Shown one piece after another: positions 34,335-43,819 of a stretch of DNA of 64,000 nucleotides. Position 1 is the stretch's first letter; the number at the start of each line of letters is the position of its first letter. A model generated the notes under the pieces. The model was not told where the DNA came from and ran no database searches. It saw only the letters and a list, made by a program, of their open reading frames with translations. Made by a program: the position numbers and the translations under genes. Source of the DNA: Bordetella parapertussis (GTDB lineage Bacteria; Pseudomonadota; Gammaproteobacteria; Burkholderiales; Burkholderiaceae_C); the NCBI GenBank assembly GCA_945861305.1, contig CAMATW010000006.1, positions 1 through 64,000 of the forward strand, written 5' to 3'.

Positions 34335-36302
34335 TCAAACATCAATTTCAATGGCGTCGCCGTGCAACTCCATCAGTTCACGCCGCGCAGCGGCCTCGCC
34401 CTTGCCCATCAACTGGGTGATCATGCCTTCGGTTTGGGCGAAGTCCAGCACGCCCAGTTGCACCGGCAACAAGCGGCGGGTGTCGGGGTTCAAGGTGGTG
34501 TCCCACAACTGCTCGGCGTTCATCTCGCCCAAGCCTTTGAAGCGGGAGATGCTGCATTTCTCACGCGGCACGCCTTCTTTGGCGCTTTTGTCCAAAATGG
34601 CCGTCAGCTCACCTTCGTCCAGCGCATAGGCTTTGCTCGCTGGTTTTTTGCCACGCGCTGGCACATCCACCCTGAACAAAGGTGGGCGGGCCACATACAC
34701 ATGGCCAGTTTCGATGAGCTTGGGGAAGTGCCTGAAGAACAGCGTCAGCAGCAGCACTTGGATGTGCGAGCCGTCCACATCGGCGTCACTCAAAATGCAG
34801 ACCTTGCCGTAGCGCAAGCCGCTCAGGTCGGGTTCATCGTTGGGGCCATGCGGGTCCACGCCAATCGCGACAGCAATGTCGTGCACCTCGTTGTTGGCAA
34901 ACAAGCGGTCACGCTCAACCTCCCAGGTGTTGAGCACCTTGCCGCGCAGGGGCAGGATGGCTTGGCTTTCTTTGTCGCGGCCCATTTTGGCGCTGCCGCC
35001 AGCACTGTCGCCCTCGACCAAAAAGATTTCGTTGTGCGCCAAATCACGGCTTTCGCAATCGGTCAGCTTGCCTGGTAACACCGCCACGCCCGAGCCTTTG
35101 CGCTTTTCCACTTTTTGGCCAGCCTTTTGGCGCAACTGCGCGGCGCGGATGACCAACTCGGCGAGTTTTTTGCCGAACTCCACATGCGCGTTGAGCCACA
35201 AGTCCAGCGCGGGTTTGACAAAGCTCGACACCAAACGCACTGCGTCGCGCGAATTGAGTCGCTCTTTGATCTGCCCTTGAAACTGCGGGTCCAGCACCTT
35301 GGCGCTCAAAATGAAGCTGGCACGGGCAAACACGTCTTCGGGCAGCAACTTCACGCCCTTGGGCAACAAAGCATGCAAGTCGATAAAGCTTTTCACCGCA
35401 TTGAACAGGCCATCGCGCAAACCGCTCTCATGCGTGCCACCTGCACTGGTGGGAATCAGGTTGACATAGCTCTCGCGCACGGGAGAGCCGTCTTCGGTGA
35501 AGGCCAAGCACCACGCCGCGCCCTCGCCTTCGGCATAAGTTTCGTGACCCGCGTCGGCAAAGCCCTCACCCTCAAACAAGGGGATGAAGGGGTCGTGGCT
35601 CAGGGTTTGCGTCAGATAGTCGCTCAAGCCCCCTTTGTAGAGCCAGGTTTGGCTGTCTTTGGCTTTTTCCTGCGCCAAGGTGACGCTCACACCCGGCATC
35701 AACACCGCTTTGCTGCGCAAGAGATGAATCAGTTCTTGTGTAGGCAGGTTGGGTGACTCGAAGTATTTGGCATCCGGCCAGACCCGCACCACCGTGCCTT
35801 GGCGGCGCTCGCCGGTTTCGGTTTTGCGGAGTTTCAGTTTTTCCACCACATCGCCGCCTGAGAACACTAGGTGCGCCACTTGGCCTTCGCGGTAGGAGGT
35901 GACTTCCATCCGCTTGGCCAAGGCATTGGTCACGCTGACACCCACGCCATGCAAGCCGCCTGAAAAGCTGTAAGCGCCGCCCTTGCCCTTGTCAAACTTG
36001 CCACCTGCATGCAGGCGGGTGAACACCAATTCAATGACGGGCGCATTTTCTTCGGGGTGCATGCCAAACGGAATGCCACGGCCATCGTCTTCGATGCTGA
36101 CCGAGCCGTCGCTGTGCAGTTGCACCGTGATCTTTTTGCCGTGCCCGGCCAGCGCTTCGTCGGCGGCGTTGTCGATCACCTCTTGGATGATGTGCAAGGG
36201 GTTGTCGGTGCGGGTGTACATGCCCGGGCGCTGCTTAACCGGCTCCAAGCCTTTCAAGACGCGGATCGAGCCTTCGGAATATTCGGGTTGTTTGCTTGCC
36301 AT
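34335..36302 (-). CDS. parE: DNA topoisomerase IV subunit B
   Basis: 655 residues. The GHKL ATPase domain shows [13 protein letters not shown] and [12 protein letters not shown]. The transducer has [16 protein letters not shown]. The TOPRIM domain has [14 protein letters not shown] and DADVDGSHI. It supplies ATP hydrolysis to topoisomerase IV with ParC, encoded immediately downstream. It was distinguished from GyrB by length (GyrB is about 800 or more residues in this group) and by its parC neighbour. A TACAAT box ends 8 nt before the ATG, and no ribosome-binding site is evident, so the transcript is probably leaderless. Confidence 0.95.
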   Translation of the reverse strand: MASKQPEYSEGSIRVLKGLEPVKQRPGMYTRTDNPLHIIQEVIDNAADEALAGHGKKITVQLHSDGSVSIEDDGRGIPFGMHPEENAPVIELVFTRLHAGGKFDKGKGGAYSFSGGLHGVGVSVTNALAKRMEVTSYREGQVAHLVFSGGDVVEKLKLRKTETGERRQGTVVRVWPDAKYFESPNLPTQELIHLLRSKAVLMPGVSVTLAQEKAKDSQTWLYKGGLSDYLTQTLSHDPFIPLFEGEGFADAGHETYAEGEGAAWCLAFTEDGSPVRESYVNLIPTSAGGTHESGLRDGLFNAVKSFIDLHALLPKGVKLLPEDVFARASFILSAKVLDPQFQGQIKERLNSRDAVRLVSSFVKPALDLWLNAHVEFGKKLAELVIRAAQLRQKAGQKVEKRKGSGVAVLPGKLTDCESRDLAHNEIFLVEGDSAGGSAKMGRDKESQAILPLRGKVLNTWEVERDRLFANNEVHDIAVAIGVDPHGPNDEPDLSGLRYGKVCILSDADVDGSHIQVLLLTLFFRHFPKLIETGHVYVARPPLFRVDVPARGKKPASKAYALDEGELTAILDKSAKEGVPREKCSISRFKGLGEMNAEQLWDTTLNPDTRRLLPVQLGVLDFAQTEGMITQLMGKGEAAARRELMELHGDAIEIDV

Positions 36303-36310
36303 GGGGCGCG

Positions 36311-36316
36311 ATTGTA
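36311..36316 (-). promoter_or_regulatory. -10 box directly upstream of parE
   Basis: TACAAT on the minus strand ends 8 nt before the parE ATG; the intervening bases are C-rich and contain no Shine-Dalgarno match. A leaderless or near-leaderless transcript is inferred. Confidence 0.5.
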
Positions 36317-36390
36317 GACAGACAAGATGACACCACTGGATGAAACCACAGCCAGCAAAGCGGCGTGATCTGCATGAAAGCCAAAATCGT

Positions 36391-36396
36391 TACAGT
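36391..36396 (+). promoter_or_regulatory. -10 box directly upstream of the MFS gene at 36403
   Basis: TACAGT ends 6 nt before the ATG (intervening TAAGCC). No Shine-Dalgarno sequence is present. It belongs to the window-wide set of start-proximal -10 boxes. Confidence 0.4.
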
Positions 36397-36402
36397 TAAG
36401 CC

Positions 36403-37617
36403 ATGACGCAAACTCACAAAACTTTGCCCATGTGGCAAGTCTTGATCTGCGGCGCTTTGATCGTCAGCGTTGCCATGGGTATCCGCCACGGCTTTGGCCT
36501 GTGGATGCAACCCATGACCCAAACCATGGGCTGGGGCCGCGAAGACTTCGCCATGGCCATTGCCGTGCAAAACATCAGCTGGGGCTTGATCGGTGTTTTC
36601 TCAGGTATGTTGGCCGATCGCTTCGGTGCCTTTCGCGTCATCATCGTGGGCGCACTGGCCTATGCATTGGGCCTGTTTGGCATGGCCCATGCCGCCACCC
36701 CTCAATGGCTGATCGTCACAGCCGGTGTCATGGTCGGTGCGGCGCAGGCAGGTACCACCTTCGCCGTGGTGTTTGGCGTGATTGGTCGCAACATACCGCC
36801 CGAGCGCCGCTCTTGGGCCATGGGTGTGGTGTCAGCCGCCGGTTCATTTGGTCAGTTTTTGATGGTGCCCACAGAGTCCATGCTGATCGGTCAATGGGGG
36901 TGGCAGCAAGCGCTGGTGATGCTGTCTGTTGGCGTTTTGATCATCCTGCCGCTCAGCCTAGGGCTGCGCGAACCCAGCTTTGCTTCGGGCCAATCCCCTG
37001 TGCGCAACCAAAGCATTCTTCAAGCCTTGCGTGAGGCTTTTGGTTACCGCAGTTTTCAGTTGCTGATGGCGGGTTACTTTGTCTGCGGCTTCCAAGTGGT
37101 GTTCATCGGTGTGCACCTGCCTAGTTTTTTGAAAGACCAAGGCATGTCTCCCCAACTGGCCAGTACCGCTTTGGCGCTGATCGGTTTGTTCAATATTGCG
37201 GGAACCTATGCGGCAGGCAGCTTGGGTCAAGTCATAGCCAAAAACAAAATCCTGTCTGGTATTTATTTGGCGCGAGGCATCATCATTGCCCTCTTCATCA
37301 GCCTGCCCATCACACCTTTGAGCGTTTACATCTTTGCTGCTGCCATGGGCTTGTTGTGGCTTTCTACAGTGCCCGTCACCAACGCAGTGATTGCCCAAAT
37401 TTTTGGCGTGTCACATTTGTCCATGCTCAGCGGGTTTGTGTTTCTGAGCCATCAAGTCGGCAGCTTTTTGGGCGTGTGGCTGGGCGGCATGATTTACGAC
37501 CGGACAGGCAGTTATGACCAAGTGTGGTTTATCACCATTGCTTTGAGTGCGTTTGCCACCCTGATCAATCTCCCCGTGCGTGAAACGGCGATTTCACGCG
37601 CACCCCACGCAGCATGA
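36403..37617 (+). CDS. MFS transporter (OxlT/monocarboxylate-like)
   Basis: 404 residues with 12 predicted helices. The sequence recalls the MFS subgroup containing oxalate and monocarboxylate carriers: GIRHGFGLWMQPMTQTMGWGREDFAMAIAVQN near the N-terminus, MLADRFGAFRVI as loop 2-3 motif, and GQVIAKNKIL in the middle loop. The substrate is unknown. Its stop codon overlaps the start of a 41-codon gene (ATGA), which abuts an SDR gene, so at least three and perhaps four genes are co-transcribed. Confidence 0.88.
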   Translation: MTQTHKTLPMWQVLICGALIVSVAMGIRHGFGLWMQPMTQTMGWGREDFAMAIAVQNISWGLIGVFSGMLADRFGAFRVIIVGALAYALGLFGMAHAATPQWLIVTAGVMVGAAQAGTTFAVVFGVIGRNIPPERRSWAMGVVSAAGSFGQFLMVPTESMLIGQWGWQQALVMLSVGVLIILPLSLGLREPSFASGQSPVRNQSILQALREAFGYRSFQLLMAGYFVCGFQVVFIGVHLPSFLKDQGMSPQLASTALALIGLFNIAGTYAAGSLGQVIAKNKILSGIYLARGIIIALFISLPITPLSVYIFAAAMGLLWLSTVPVTNAVIAQIFGVSHLSMLSGFVFLSHQVGSFLGVWLGGMIYDRTGSYDQVWFITIALSAFATLINLPVRETAISRAPHAA

Positions 37618-37739
37618 AGCATCTTCTTAGTCTATGGGCTTGGCTGATCGCCAGCAGCGCCGCGGCTTGGGTGTTCAGTCTTTACCTGCAACCCAGCTTT
37701 GCGCAAAGTATGGCCAATCAACTGTGGATGTGTTTTTAA
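37614..37739 (+). CDS. 41-residue single-helix membrane protein, overlooked small gene
   Basis: The translation starts MKHLLSLWAWLIASSAAAWV and ends ANQLWMCF, with one hydrophobic helix (about 4-24). The start overlaps the MFS stop by 4 bp (ATGA) and its TAA abuts the SDR ATG exactly (TAAATG). Such exact junctions on both sides argue for real translation, because without it the SDR start would be uncoupled. It has no recognisable homology by eye. A microprotein partner of the transporter or simply a coupling ORF are both possible. Confidence 0.6.
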   Translation: MKHLLSLWAWLIASSAAAWVFSLYLQPSFAQSMANQLWMCF

Positions 37740-38558
37740 ATGCCCAACATCATCATCACCGGTGCATCTGATGGCATAGGAGCAGAACTGGCTCGTCAAC
37801 TCGCTCGACGACACGGTTTGCAAGCCATGCTTGTACTCGCCGCGCGTAATGCAGCACGCTTGCAGTCTGTCGCCGCCGATTGCATGGCTTTGGGGGCTCG
37901 CACCCTCATCATGCCCACAGACATCACCGACGAGCAGCAGTGTCGTCATTTGGTCGAGACCACCGTCAGCCAACTGGGCAGCTTGGATATTTTGATCAAC
38001 AACGCCGGTGTATCTGCCCATGCTTTGTTTGAAGACGTCAAGCCTGAGAACTTGGCTTGGTATGAAGAATTGATGCGAGTCAATTTATGGGGAGCGGTTT
38101 GCTGCACCCACGCCGCTTTGCCTTATCTGAAACAGAGCCATGGTCGAATCGTGGCGGTGTCCTCGTTGGCAGGTTTGGTCGGTGTGCCTGGACGTACCGC
38201 CTACAGCGCCAGCAAATTTGCGCTGTCGGGGTTTTTTGAAGCCCTTCGCGCCGAGCTCAAGGATGCAGGGGTGAGCGTGACCATTGCCTACCCAGGGGTG
38301 GTGGCCACCAATATCCGCGTTCACGGGCTCAACGCCAAAGGCGAGAACGCGGGGGTGAGTGGTTTGATGGAAGACAAAGCCATGCCCGTCAAAGATTGTG
38401 CAAGGCTGATCATCTATGCCATGGTGCGACGTCGGCGCGAAGTGGTCATGACCGCCCAAGGCAAAGTAGGCCGCTGGCTCAAACTGATCGCCCCATGGCT
38501 GGTCGACCTGATGGCAATGCGAGCCGTGAAAAAAGAATTTCGCCCTTCCTCCCGTTGA
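37740..38558 (+). CDS. Short-chain dehydrogenase/reductase (SDR)
   Basis: 272 residues of classical SDR type. The cofactor motif is TGASDGIG (residues 7-14), followed by NNAG (about 84-87), the catalytic Ser region (AVSSLAG) and YSASK (Tyr and Lys of the catalytic set). The C-terminal stretch (about 235-260, RWLKLIAPWLVDLMAMRAVKK) is amphipathic or hydrophobic, as in SDRs that associate with membranes and act on lipids. The gene abuts the small gene upstream and overlaps the methyltransferase start downstream. Substrate unknown. Confidence 0.9.
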   Translation: MPNIIITGASDGIGAELARQLARRHGLQAMLVLAARNAARLQSVAADCMALGARTLIMPTDITDEQQCRHLVETTVSQLGSLDILINNAGVSAHALFEDVKPENLAWYEELMRVNLWGAVCCTHAALPYLKQSHGRIVAVSSLAGLVGVPGRTAYSASKFALSGFFEALRAELKDAGVSVTIAYPGVVATNIRVHGLNAKGENAGVSGLMEDKAMPVKDCARLIIYAMVRRRREVVMTAQGKVGRWLKLIAPWLVDLMAMRAVKKEFRPSSR

Positions 38559-39115
38559 TACACCCCGCTTTGTCTGCCCCTTCGCCTTGGCTCAAGCGCT
38601 GGGCACACCTGATTCCCGCTAACGCGCATGTGCTGGACTTGGCCTGCGGTAACGGTCGGCATATGCAATGGCTGCAAAACCAAGGTTTTGATGTCTTAGG
38701 TGTTGACCGTGATGAAAACGCACTTCTCACCGCTAAAACATTTGGCGAGGTCTTATGTGCAGACTTGGAAAACGCCGCTTGGCCTCTTTCGGATTGCCAG
38801 TTTGATGCAGTGGTTGTGACCAACTACCTTTGGCGACCTGCTTGGAACGCGCTATTGGCCTGCTTGAAACCGAATGGGATTTTGATTTACGAAACCTTTG
38901 CCGCTGGCAACGAATCAGTGGGCAAACCTTCGCGCCCTGAGTTTCTCTTGAACCACGGCGAACTTTTACTGCTGTGCAAAACGCTGCGCATTGTGGCCTT
39001 TGAAGATGTATTCCTGCATTCGCCAGACAGGTATGTTCAGAGGGTCGTGGCTGTGAACACCGACGGCAATGACAAACGCTTTGCTGTCGCACCCTCAACA
39101 GCTCAGAAAAGCTAG
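38555..39115 (+). CDS. Class I SAM-dependent methyltransferase
   Basis: 186 residues. SAM-binding motif I is VLDLACGNGRHMQWL; acidic motif II is VLGVDRD; the post-motif block is LSDCQFDAVVVTNYLWRP. It resembles small TehB-like methyltransferases. The start is taken as TTG 38555, overlapping the SDR stop by 4 bp (TTGA), because the family-like sequence begins just after it and no ATG lies before motif I. Longer frames reaching upstream are shadows of the SDR gene. The methyl acceptor is unknown. Confidence 0.8.
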   Translation: MIHPALSAPSPWLKRWAHLIPANAHVLDLACGNGRHMQWLQNQGFDVLGVDRDENALLTAKTFGEVLCADLENAAWPLSDCQFDAVVVTNYLWRPAWNALLACLKPNGILIYETFAAGNESVGKPSRPEFLLNHGELLLLCKTLRIVAFEDVFLHSPDRYVQRVVAVNTDGNDKRFAVAPSTAQKS

Positions 39116-39151
39116 AATGCGGGTCTTTACCTATATAACGCTCCACCTTAC

Positions 39152-40033
39152 ATGAAACCCCTACGCGCAAGCATCGTGGCCTTGATCACGCCAATGCATG
39201 AAGATGGCAGCATCGACTATCCGGCACTGCGTCGTCTGATTGATTGGCACATAGAACAAGGCACGGACTGCATAGGGGTGGTGGGCACCACCGGCGAGTC
39301 ACCCACGGTATCTGTCGAAGAACACTGTGAAATCATCCGTGTCTCTGTCGAACAAGCATCAGGACGTGTGCCCATCATGGCCGGTTGTGGAGCCAATTCA
39401 ACCAATGAAGCCATTGAATTAACCCGCTTTGCCAAGCAAGTTGGCGCCGATTACCAGCTGCAAGTTGTACCCTACTACAACAAGCCCACCCAAGAAGGTC
39501 AATACCAACACTTTCGCACCATTGCAGAAGCAGTTGATTTGCCCATGGTGCTTTACAACGTACCTGGCCGTACTGTCGCCGATATGCAGCACGACACCGC
39601 CATGCGTTTGGCGCAAATCGACGGCATCATCGGCATCAAAGAAGCCACCGGTAATATTGAACGCGCACAGTGGTTGATTCACGAGGCCCCAAAGGGGTTT
39701 TCGGTTTATTCTGGCGATGATGGCACGGCTGTCGCTTTGATGCTTTGCGGCGGCCACGGTAATGTTAGCGTGACCGCCAACATCGCGCCCAAACTCATGC
39801 ACGAGCTTTGCGTTGCGGCTATCGCAGGTCAAGCTCAGCAAGCCATGGCCATACAGCGCCAATTGCTAAGCCTGCATAAAAACATGTTCACCGAATCCAA
39901 CCCTATACCCGTGAAATGGGCCGCCAGCCGCTTGGGATTGTGTGGCCCCACCTTGCGATTGCCCATGACCCCATTTAACTCAAACCTGCACCCGGCAATG
40001 GAAAATGCCATGCGCAGTTGTGGCGTGATTTGA
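39152..40033 (+). CDS. dapA: 4-hydroxy-tetrahydrodipicolinate synthase
   Basis: 293 residues, full length. It condenses pyruvate with aspartate semialdehyde in the lysine/diaminopimelate pathway. Active-site residues are visible at the expected places: Thr46-Thr47 (GTTGES), Tyr109, Tyr135 and Arg140 (YNVPGRT), and the Schiff-base Lys163 (GIKEATG). These are offset by two from the E. coli numbers. It is followed by bamC, the order also seen in E. coli (dapA-nlpB). A TAGAAT (39113-39118) lies upstream as a possible -10. Confidence 0.96.
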   Translation: MKPLRASIVALITPMHEDGSIDYPALRRLIDWHIEQGTDCIGVVGTTGESPTVSVEEHCEIIRVSVEQASGRVPIMAGCGANSTNEAIELTRFAKQVGADYQLQVVPYYNKPTQEGQYQHFRTIAEAVDLPMVLYNVPGRTVADMQHDTAMRLAQIDGIIGIKEATGNIERAQWLIHEAPKGFSVYSGDDGTAVALMLCGGHGNVSVTANIAPKLMHELCVAAIAGQAQQAMAIQRQLLSLHKNMFTESNPIPVKWAASRLGLCGPTLRLPMTPFNSNLHPAMENAMRSCGVI

Positions 40034-40055
40034 TACCCCCAAAGGACACCTTGTG

Positions 40056-41171
40056 ATGTTTGCATTTAAACCTGCCATTTTTTACCGCTTGGGACTGATG
40101 GTGTGTATCAGCACCATCGCGGCATGTGGTTCCATCATGGACTCCGATAAGGTCAACTACAAAACCCAAACCGAGGCTCCTACCGCGAAATCTTTGGAAG
40201 TCCCGCCCGACCTTAGCAAAATTACCCGCAACAAGCGCTTTGATGTGCCTGGAGGCATCATCAGCGCCAACGAACTGGGTGTCGGCAATAAAACCGATCT
40301 CGGTCCTTTAACCAGTCCCTTGGCTTTGGCCGATATCCAAGTCAAGCGGGCCGGCAACCAAATGTGGCTCGATATTGCGCGCCCCCCCGAAGAGTTATGG
40401 ATTGCAGTGCGTGATTTTTGGAAAGAGTCTGGCTTTACCTTGGTGCGCGATGAACAAGGCATTGGTGTAATGGAAACCGAATGGGCGGAGAACCGTGCCA
40501 AATTGCCCCAAGACTTTATTCGACGCAACCTGGGCAAAGTTTTGGATGGCTTGTACTCCACGGGAGAGCGAGACAAATTTCGTATCCGCCTAGACCGTAC
40601 TGACAGCAACCACACCGAGTTGTACGTGGTGCACCGAGGCATGGTGGAGGTCTATGCTGACAAATTGTCTAAAAGCACGGTCTGGCAGCCTCGCGCCAAT
40701 GACCCAGAGTTGGAAAAAGAATTCCTTCGTCGCTTGATGCTCAAGCTTGCCCCCACAACCGCGACAGCAGATAACGCCAAAGCGTTTGAAGGTGGCCTCG
40801 CCAAAAGCGCCAGTCAAGTCATTACCGTAGACGGCAAGCCCGCTGTGAGTTTCAACCAAGGCTTTGATGTGGCTTGGCGTCGCGTGGGGGTTTTGCTTGA
40901 CCGCAACGGGTTCACGGTTGAAGACCGTGACCGCAAGCAAGGCATGTACTTTGTTCGGTATGTGGACATGCCCGATGAGGCAGAAGAAGGCTTTTTCAGC
41001 AAATTGTTCAGTTCCTCCAAGAACAACCAAGGCCCTCAGCAATACCGATTGAAAATTGTCAGTACAGACAACGCCACCTCCACCATCTCCATCTTGAACG
41101 CGTCGGGTCAACCTGATGCGTCAGCGACGGCGCAAAAAATCGCCCAACTATTAGTCAAAGAATTGCAGTAA
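40056..41171 (+). CDS. bamC: Outer-membrane protein assembly lipoprotein BamC
   Basis: 371 residues from ATG 40056, with AAGGA about 12 nt upstream; GTG 40053 is one codon earlier. The lipoprotein signal has the lipobox IAAC with Cys24. An unstructured N-terminal part (DSDKVNYKTQTEAP, LEVPPDLSKI) resembles the BamC segment that binds BamD. Two helix-grip domains follow. BamC is a part of the BAM complex that inserts beta-barrel proteins in the outer membrane. The position directly after dapA supports the assignment. Confidence 0.92.
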   Translation: MFAFKPAIFYRLGLMVCISTIAACGSIMDSDKVNYKTQTEAPTAKSLEVPPDLSKITRNKRFDVPGGIISANELGVGNKTDLGPLTSPLALADIQVKRAGNQMWLDIARPPEELWIAVRDFWKESGFTLVRDEQGIGVMETEWAENRAKLPQDFIRRNLGKVLDGLYSTGERDKFRIRLDRTDSNHTELYVVHRGMVEVYADKLSKSTVWQPRANDPELEKEFLRRLMLKLAPTTATADNAKAFEGGLAKSASQVITVDGKPAVSFNQGFDVAWRRVGVLLDRNGFTVEDRDRKQGMYFVRYVDMPDEAEEGFFSKLFSSSKNNQGPQQYRLKIVSTDNATSTISILNASGQPDASATAQKIAQLLVKELQ

Positions 41172-41174
41172 CGC

Positions 41175-41963
41175 GTGCTGCGATTCAAAAACCTGGGCAG
41201 TGGAAGCGCAGGCAACGCCACCGTGGTGGAAGCGCGTTGTGGTGCGCAGGTCTCCCGCTTGCTGATCGACTGCGGCTTAAGCGTCAAAGAACTCAGCAAG
41301 CGCTTAGCTCAAGCTGATTTAACGCTTGAAGACCTCGACGCGGTGTTTGTGACACACGAACACGCCGACCATATTGGTCACACTGAACAATTAGCAAAAC
41401 GTACCGCTCTGCCCGTTTGGATGAGCCATGGCACGGCTTTGGCCAGTGGCGTGATGGGTTGGGGATTGCCCAGCGATCAGTTGCTGCTTGTGAAGGATGG
41501 GCAAACTTTGTCGTTGGGCAGTTTGCAACTCCAGCCCTTCACAGTGCCGCATGACGCCAGAGAGCCACTGCAATTGCGTTGCAGCGATGGCGCAAGCAGC
41601 TTGGGGGTCCTTACGGACCTAGGACACGGCAGCGACCATGTCGTTCAAGCATTACAAGCTTGTCAAGCCTTGCTGCTGGAATGCAACCACGACAGCGAGT
41701 TGCTTGCGCAGTCGGCGTACCCCAGTTTTTTGAAAAAGCGCATTGCTGGACCGCTTGGGCATTTGTCCAATAACGAGTCAGCACAACTCGCCAGTGCGTT
41801 GAATCACAGTGGTTTGAACCTGCTGGTGGCCGCCCATTTGAGCGAACGTAACAACCGCCCTGATATGGCGCAAACTGTACTGGCGGCTGCCCTTGGATGC
41901 AGCGCGTCCGATATTCCTGTGGCTGACCCCTTACACGGCACCCCTTGGCACACGGTGCAATGA
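41175..41963 (+). CDS. MBL-fold metallo-hydrolase (YycJ-like)
   Basis: 262 residues, cytoplasmic. It begins with GSGSAGNATVVEA and has the dinuclear metal motif THEHADHIGH, a second-shell block DLGHGSDHV, and LLECNHD. This matches the YycJ/WalJ group of beta-lactamase-fold hydrolases, some with 5'-exonuclease activity on DNA. The start is GTG 41175, 3 bp after the bamC stop, so it is probably translated from the same message. The exact substrate here is unknown. Confidence 0.85.
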   Translation: MLRFKNLGSGSAGNATVVEARCGAQVSRLLIDCGLSVKELSKRLAQADLTLEDLDAVFVTHEHADHIGHTEQLAKRTALPVWMSHGTALASGVMGWGLPSDQLLLVKDGQTLSLGSLQLQPFTVPHDAREPLQLRCSDGASSLGVLTDLGHGSDHVVQALQACQALLLECNHDSELLAQSAYPSFLKKRIAGPLGHLSNNESAQLASALNHSGLNLLVAAHLSERNNRPDMAQTVLAAALGCSASDIPVADPLHGTPWHTVQ

Positions 41964-41979
41964 GGCCATTGCACAGCCT

Positions 41980-43563
41980 CTAGGCGTAAAGCTCTCGCAA
42001 CTCTCGCTTGAGCAATTTGCCGCTGGGGTTTTTGGGCAAGGTATCGGTAAACATCACGCGTTTAGGGCATTTGAAACCAGCCATGTGCCTCTGACAATGG
42101 ACAAGAACCTCACCCTCCGACAAGCTTTGTCCAAGCTTGACCACAATCACAGCGGTCACCGCCTCTACCCATTTGGGGTCGGGTAAACCAATCACTGCCA
42201 CCTCGCTGACGGCGGACAGGCGATAGATCATTTCCTCTACCTCGCGGCTGGCGACGTTTTCGCCACCTGTTTTGATCATGTCTTTTTTGCGATCGACCAC
42301 CGTCATGTAGCCCTCATCGTCGATGGTGGCCAAGTCCCCGCTGTGAAACCAGCCTGACTCAAACGCTGCACGCGTTCGCTCTTCATCATTAAAGTAGCCG
42401 AGCATGAGGTGAGGTGATCGATGCACGATTTCACCCACCTCACCACCTGCTTGAACATCGTTCATCTGCTCGTCCACCACGCGGGTTTCCACATGAATCA
42501 CGGCACGACCACAGGAGCCAGGTTTGCGCAACTGGTCCTCGGGACCTAACAAGGTCGCCAAGGGTGCAATTTCAGTTTGCCCATAGAGGTTCCAAAGCCG
42601 CACACGCGGCAGCCTTGAAGCGAGTTCACGCAACACCTCGACAGGCATGATGGACGCACCGTAATAGCCTTTGGCCAAGGCAGAAAGCTTTTCAGCGTCC
42701 ATTAATGGCGAGCGCAGCAAAGCAATCCACACCGTCGGCGGCGCAAAGAAACTGGTCACGCCAAAACGCTGCATCAGCGGCAAGAGGTTGTCGGGCGTAG
42801 GCTTGGCCGTGATGATGTTGGTGCTTCCCACGTAGACCGCAGGCCCAAAAAACACATCCAGTTGGGCGCAGTGGTACAGGGGGAGGGAATGCAAGGCCAA
42901 ATCATCTACATGAATTTCCGCATTGATCACACAACTCACGTATTGCCACAGCACGGCGTCATGGGTGAGCATGGCACCCTTTGGGCTGGACTCTGTGCCA
43001 CTGGTGTAGACAATTTGCAAGACATCGTTGCCATTGAAAGTTTGCGGTGGTAGGACACCATTAAAGCCTGTCAAGCTATGAAAGTCGTGCATTCCCTCGC
43101 TGGCCTGGGTGGGATCTTCAGATGGGATCCAAATGAGCTCGGCCACCTGCGTGTCCAAAGCAGACGCCGCCTTTGCCAGGGGCGTGAGTTCGGTGTCGGT
43201 GACCAGCACCTTGGCTTGTGCATGTCTCAGGATGTAAGCCACCTCATCCGCTTTGAGCATGAAGTTAATGGGAACCAAAACGGCACCCATCCTGGCCAAA
43301 GCAAATCGCATGGCCGCAAAACCATGGGAATTACGCGCCAACATGGCCACATGGTCGCCGCTTTGTATACCCATTGCCACCAAACCTACTGCCAGTCGGC
43401 TCACCAGTGCATCAAATTGGGCATAGCTCCATTCGGTTTGTCCACAAATGACGGCGGTTTTGTCGGGGAGTCGCTGAGCGGTGCGCCTCAGAATATCGCC
43501 CAAGGTTTGGCTGCGGGCCAAAGGGATGGCGGGGGCTGGATGGGTCAAGTTGCTTGAAGTCAT
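41980..43563 (-). CDS. Fatty-acyl-CoA synthetase-type ligase (ANL superfamily)
   Basis: 527 residues. The AMP-binding motif is QIVYTSGTESSPKGAMLTH. A5 is NLYGQTE. The hinge and C-terminal catalytic Lys motifs are SGDLATIDDEGYMTVVDRKKDMIKTGGENV and LPKNPSGKLLKRELRELY. It activates a carboxylic acid to an acyl-CoA. The substrate is not predictable, though the family includes medium- and long-chain ligases. The start codon lies only 20 nt downstream of a terminator that follows the lipoprotein gene. Transcription must therefore start inside or just after that hairpin, or come from read-through. Confidence 0.88.
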   Translation of the reverse strand: MTSSNLTHPAPAIPLARSQTLGDILRRTAQRLPDKTAVICGQTEWSYAQFDALVSRLAVGLVAMGIQSGDHVAMLARNSHGFAAMRFALARMGAVLVPINFMLKADEVAYILRHAQAKVLVTDTELTPLAKAASALDTQVAELIWIPSEDPTQASEGMHDFHSLTGFNGVLPPQTFNGNDVLQIVYTSGTESSPKGAMLTHDAVLWQYVSCVINAEIHVDDLALHSLPLYHCAQLDVFFGPAVYVGSTNIITAKPTPDNLLPLMQRFGVTSFFAPPTVWIALLRSPLMDAEKLSALAKGYYGASIMPVEVLRELASRLPRVRLWNLYGQTEIAPLATLLGPEDQLRKPGSCGRAVIHVETRVVDEQMNDVQAGGEVGEIVHRSPHLMLGYFNDEERTRAAFESGWFHSGDLATIDDEGYMTVVDRKKDMIKTGGENVASREVEEMIYRLSAVSEVAVIGLPDPKWVEAVTAVIVVKLGQSLSEGEVLVHCQRHMAGFKCPKRVMFTDTLPKNPSGKLLKRELRELYA

Positions 43564-43583
43564 ACAGAAATCTTAGGGCAAAA

Positions 43584-43607
43584 AAAAGCCACCCGAAGGT
43601 GGCTTTT
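43584..43607 (-). terminator. Bidirectional-type terminator after the small lipoprotein gene
   Basis: Perfect stem AAAAGCCACC (43584-43593), loop CGAA, GGTGGCTTTT (43598-43607), flanked by an A-run that reads as a T-run on the minus strand. It ends the lipoprotein message 18 nt after its stop codon. Confidence 0.85.
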
Positions 43608-43624
43608 GGTAGAAGCAGAAAAAA

Positions 43625-43798
43625 TTACTTCTTCTCGCCTTCAGCAGCAGGTGCAGGTGCAGCGGCAGGTGCGGGTGCAGCAGCAGGTGCTTCAGCAGCT
43701 GGCGCAGGAGCAGCAGCGGGTGCAGGAGGAGCTTCTTTTTTACCGCAAGCGACCAAAGCAGCAGCCAACAAAGTTGCCAAGAGGAGTGATTTTTTCAT
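43625..43798 (-). CDS. 57-residue Ala/Pro-rich lipoprotein
   Basis: The sequence begins MKKSLLLATLLAAALVACGKK: a short signal peptide with lipobox LVAC and Cys18. A low-complexity tail of Ala/Pro repeats follows, with scattered Glu and a GEKK end. After lipidation it would be a small unstructured outer- or inner-membrane lipoprotein of about 40 residues. AAGGA lies 6-7 nt before the ATG. It has its own promoter, a leader of about 110 nt and a strong terminator, so it is a separate and probably well-expressed unit. Function unknown. The Ala/Gly-rich frame on the opposite strand is its shadow. Confidence 0.85.
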   Translation of the reverse strand: MKKSLLLATLLAAALVACGKKEAPPAPAAAPAPAAEAPAAAPAPAAAPAPAAEGEKK

Positions 43799-43819
43799 GG
43801 GGGTTCCTTAAAGAATAGT

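Noticed and set aside
38396..38554. Longer methyltransferase starting at 38396
   Set aside because: The extra residues overlap the SDR C-terminus in another frame and are His/Arg-rich noise. A TTG start at 38555 gives a natural 4-bp overlap.
43626..43735. Short GCAGGT/GCAGCA-type repeats considered as a tandem repeat or CRISPR-like array
   Set aside because: The periodicity follows Ala/Pro codons of the lipoprotein. There are no spacers and no repeat unit of CRISPR length.
43554..43811. Ala/Gly-rich open frame on the plus strand that looks like a repeat protein
   Set aside because: It is the antisense shadow of the Ala/Pro lipoprotein gene and runs through its terminator. The minus-strand frame has a signal peptide, lipobox, ribosome-binding site and promoter.
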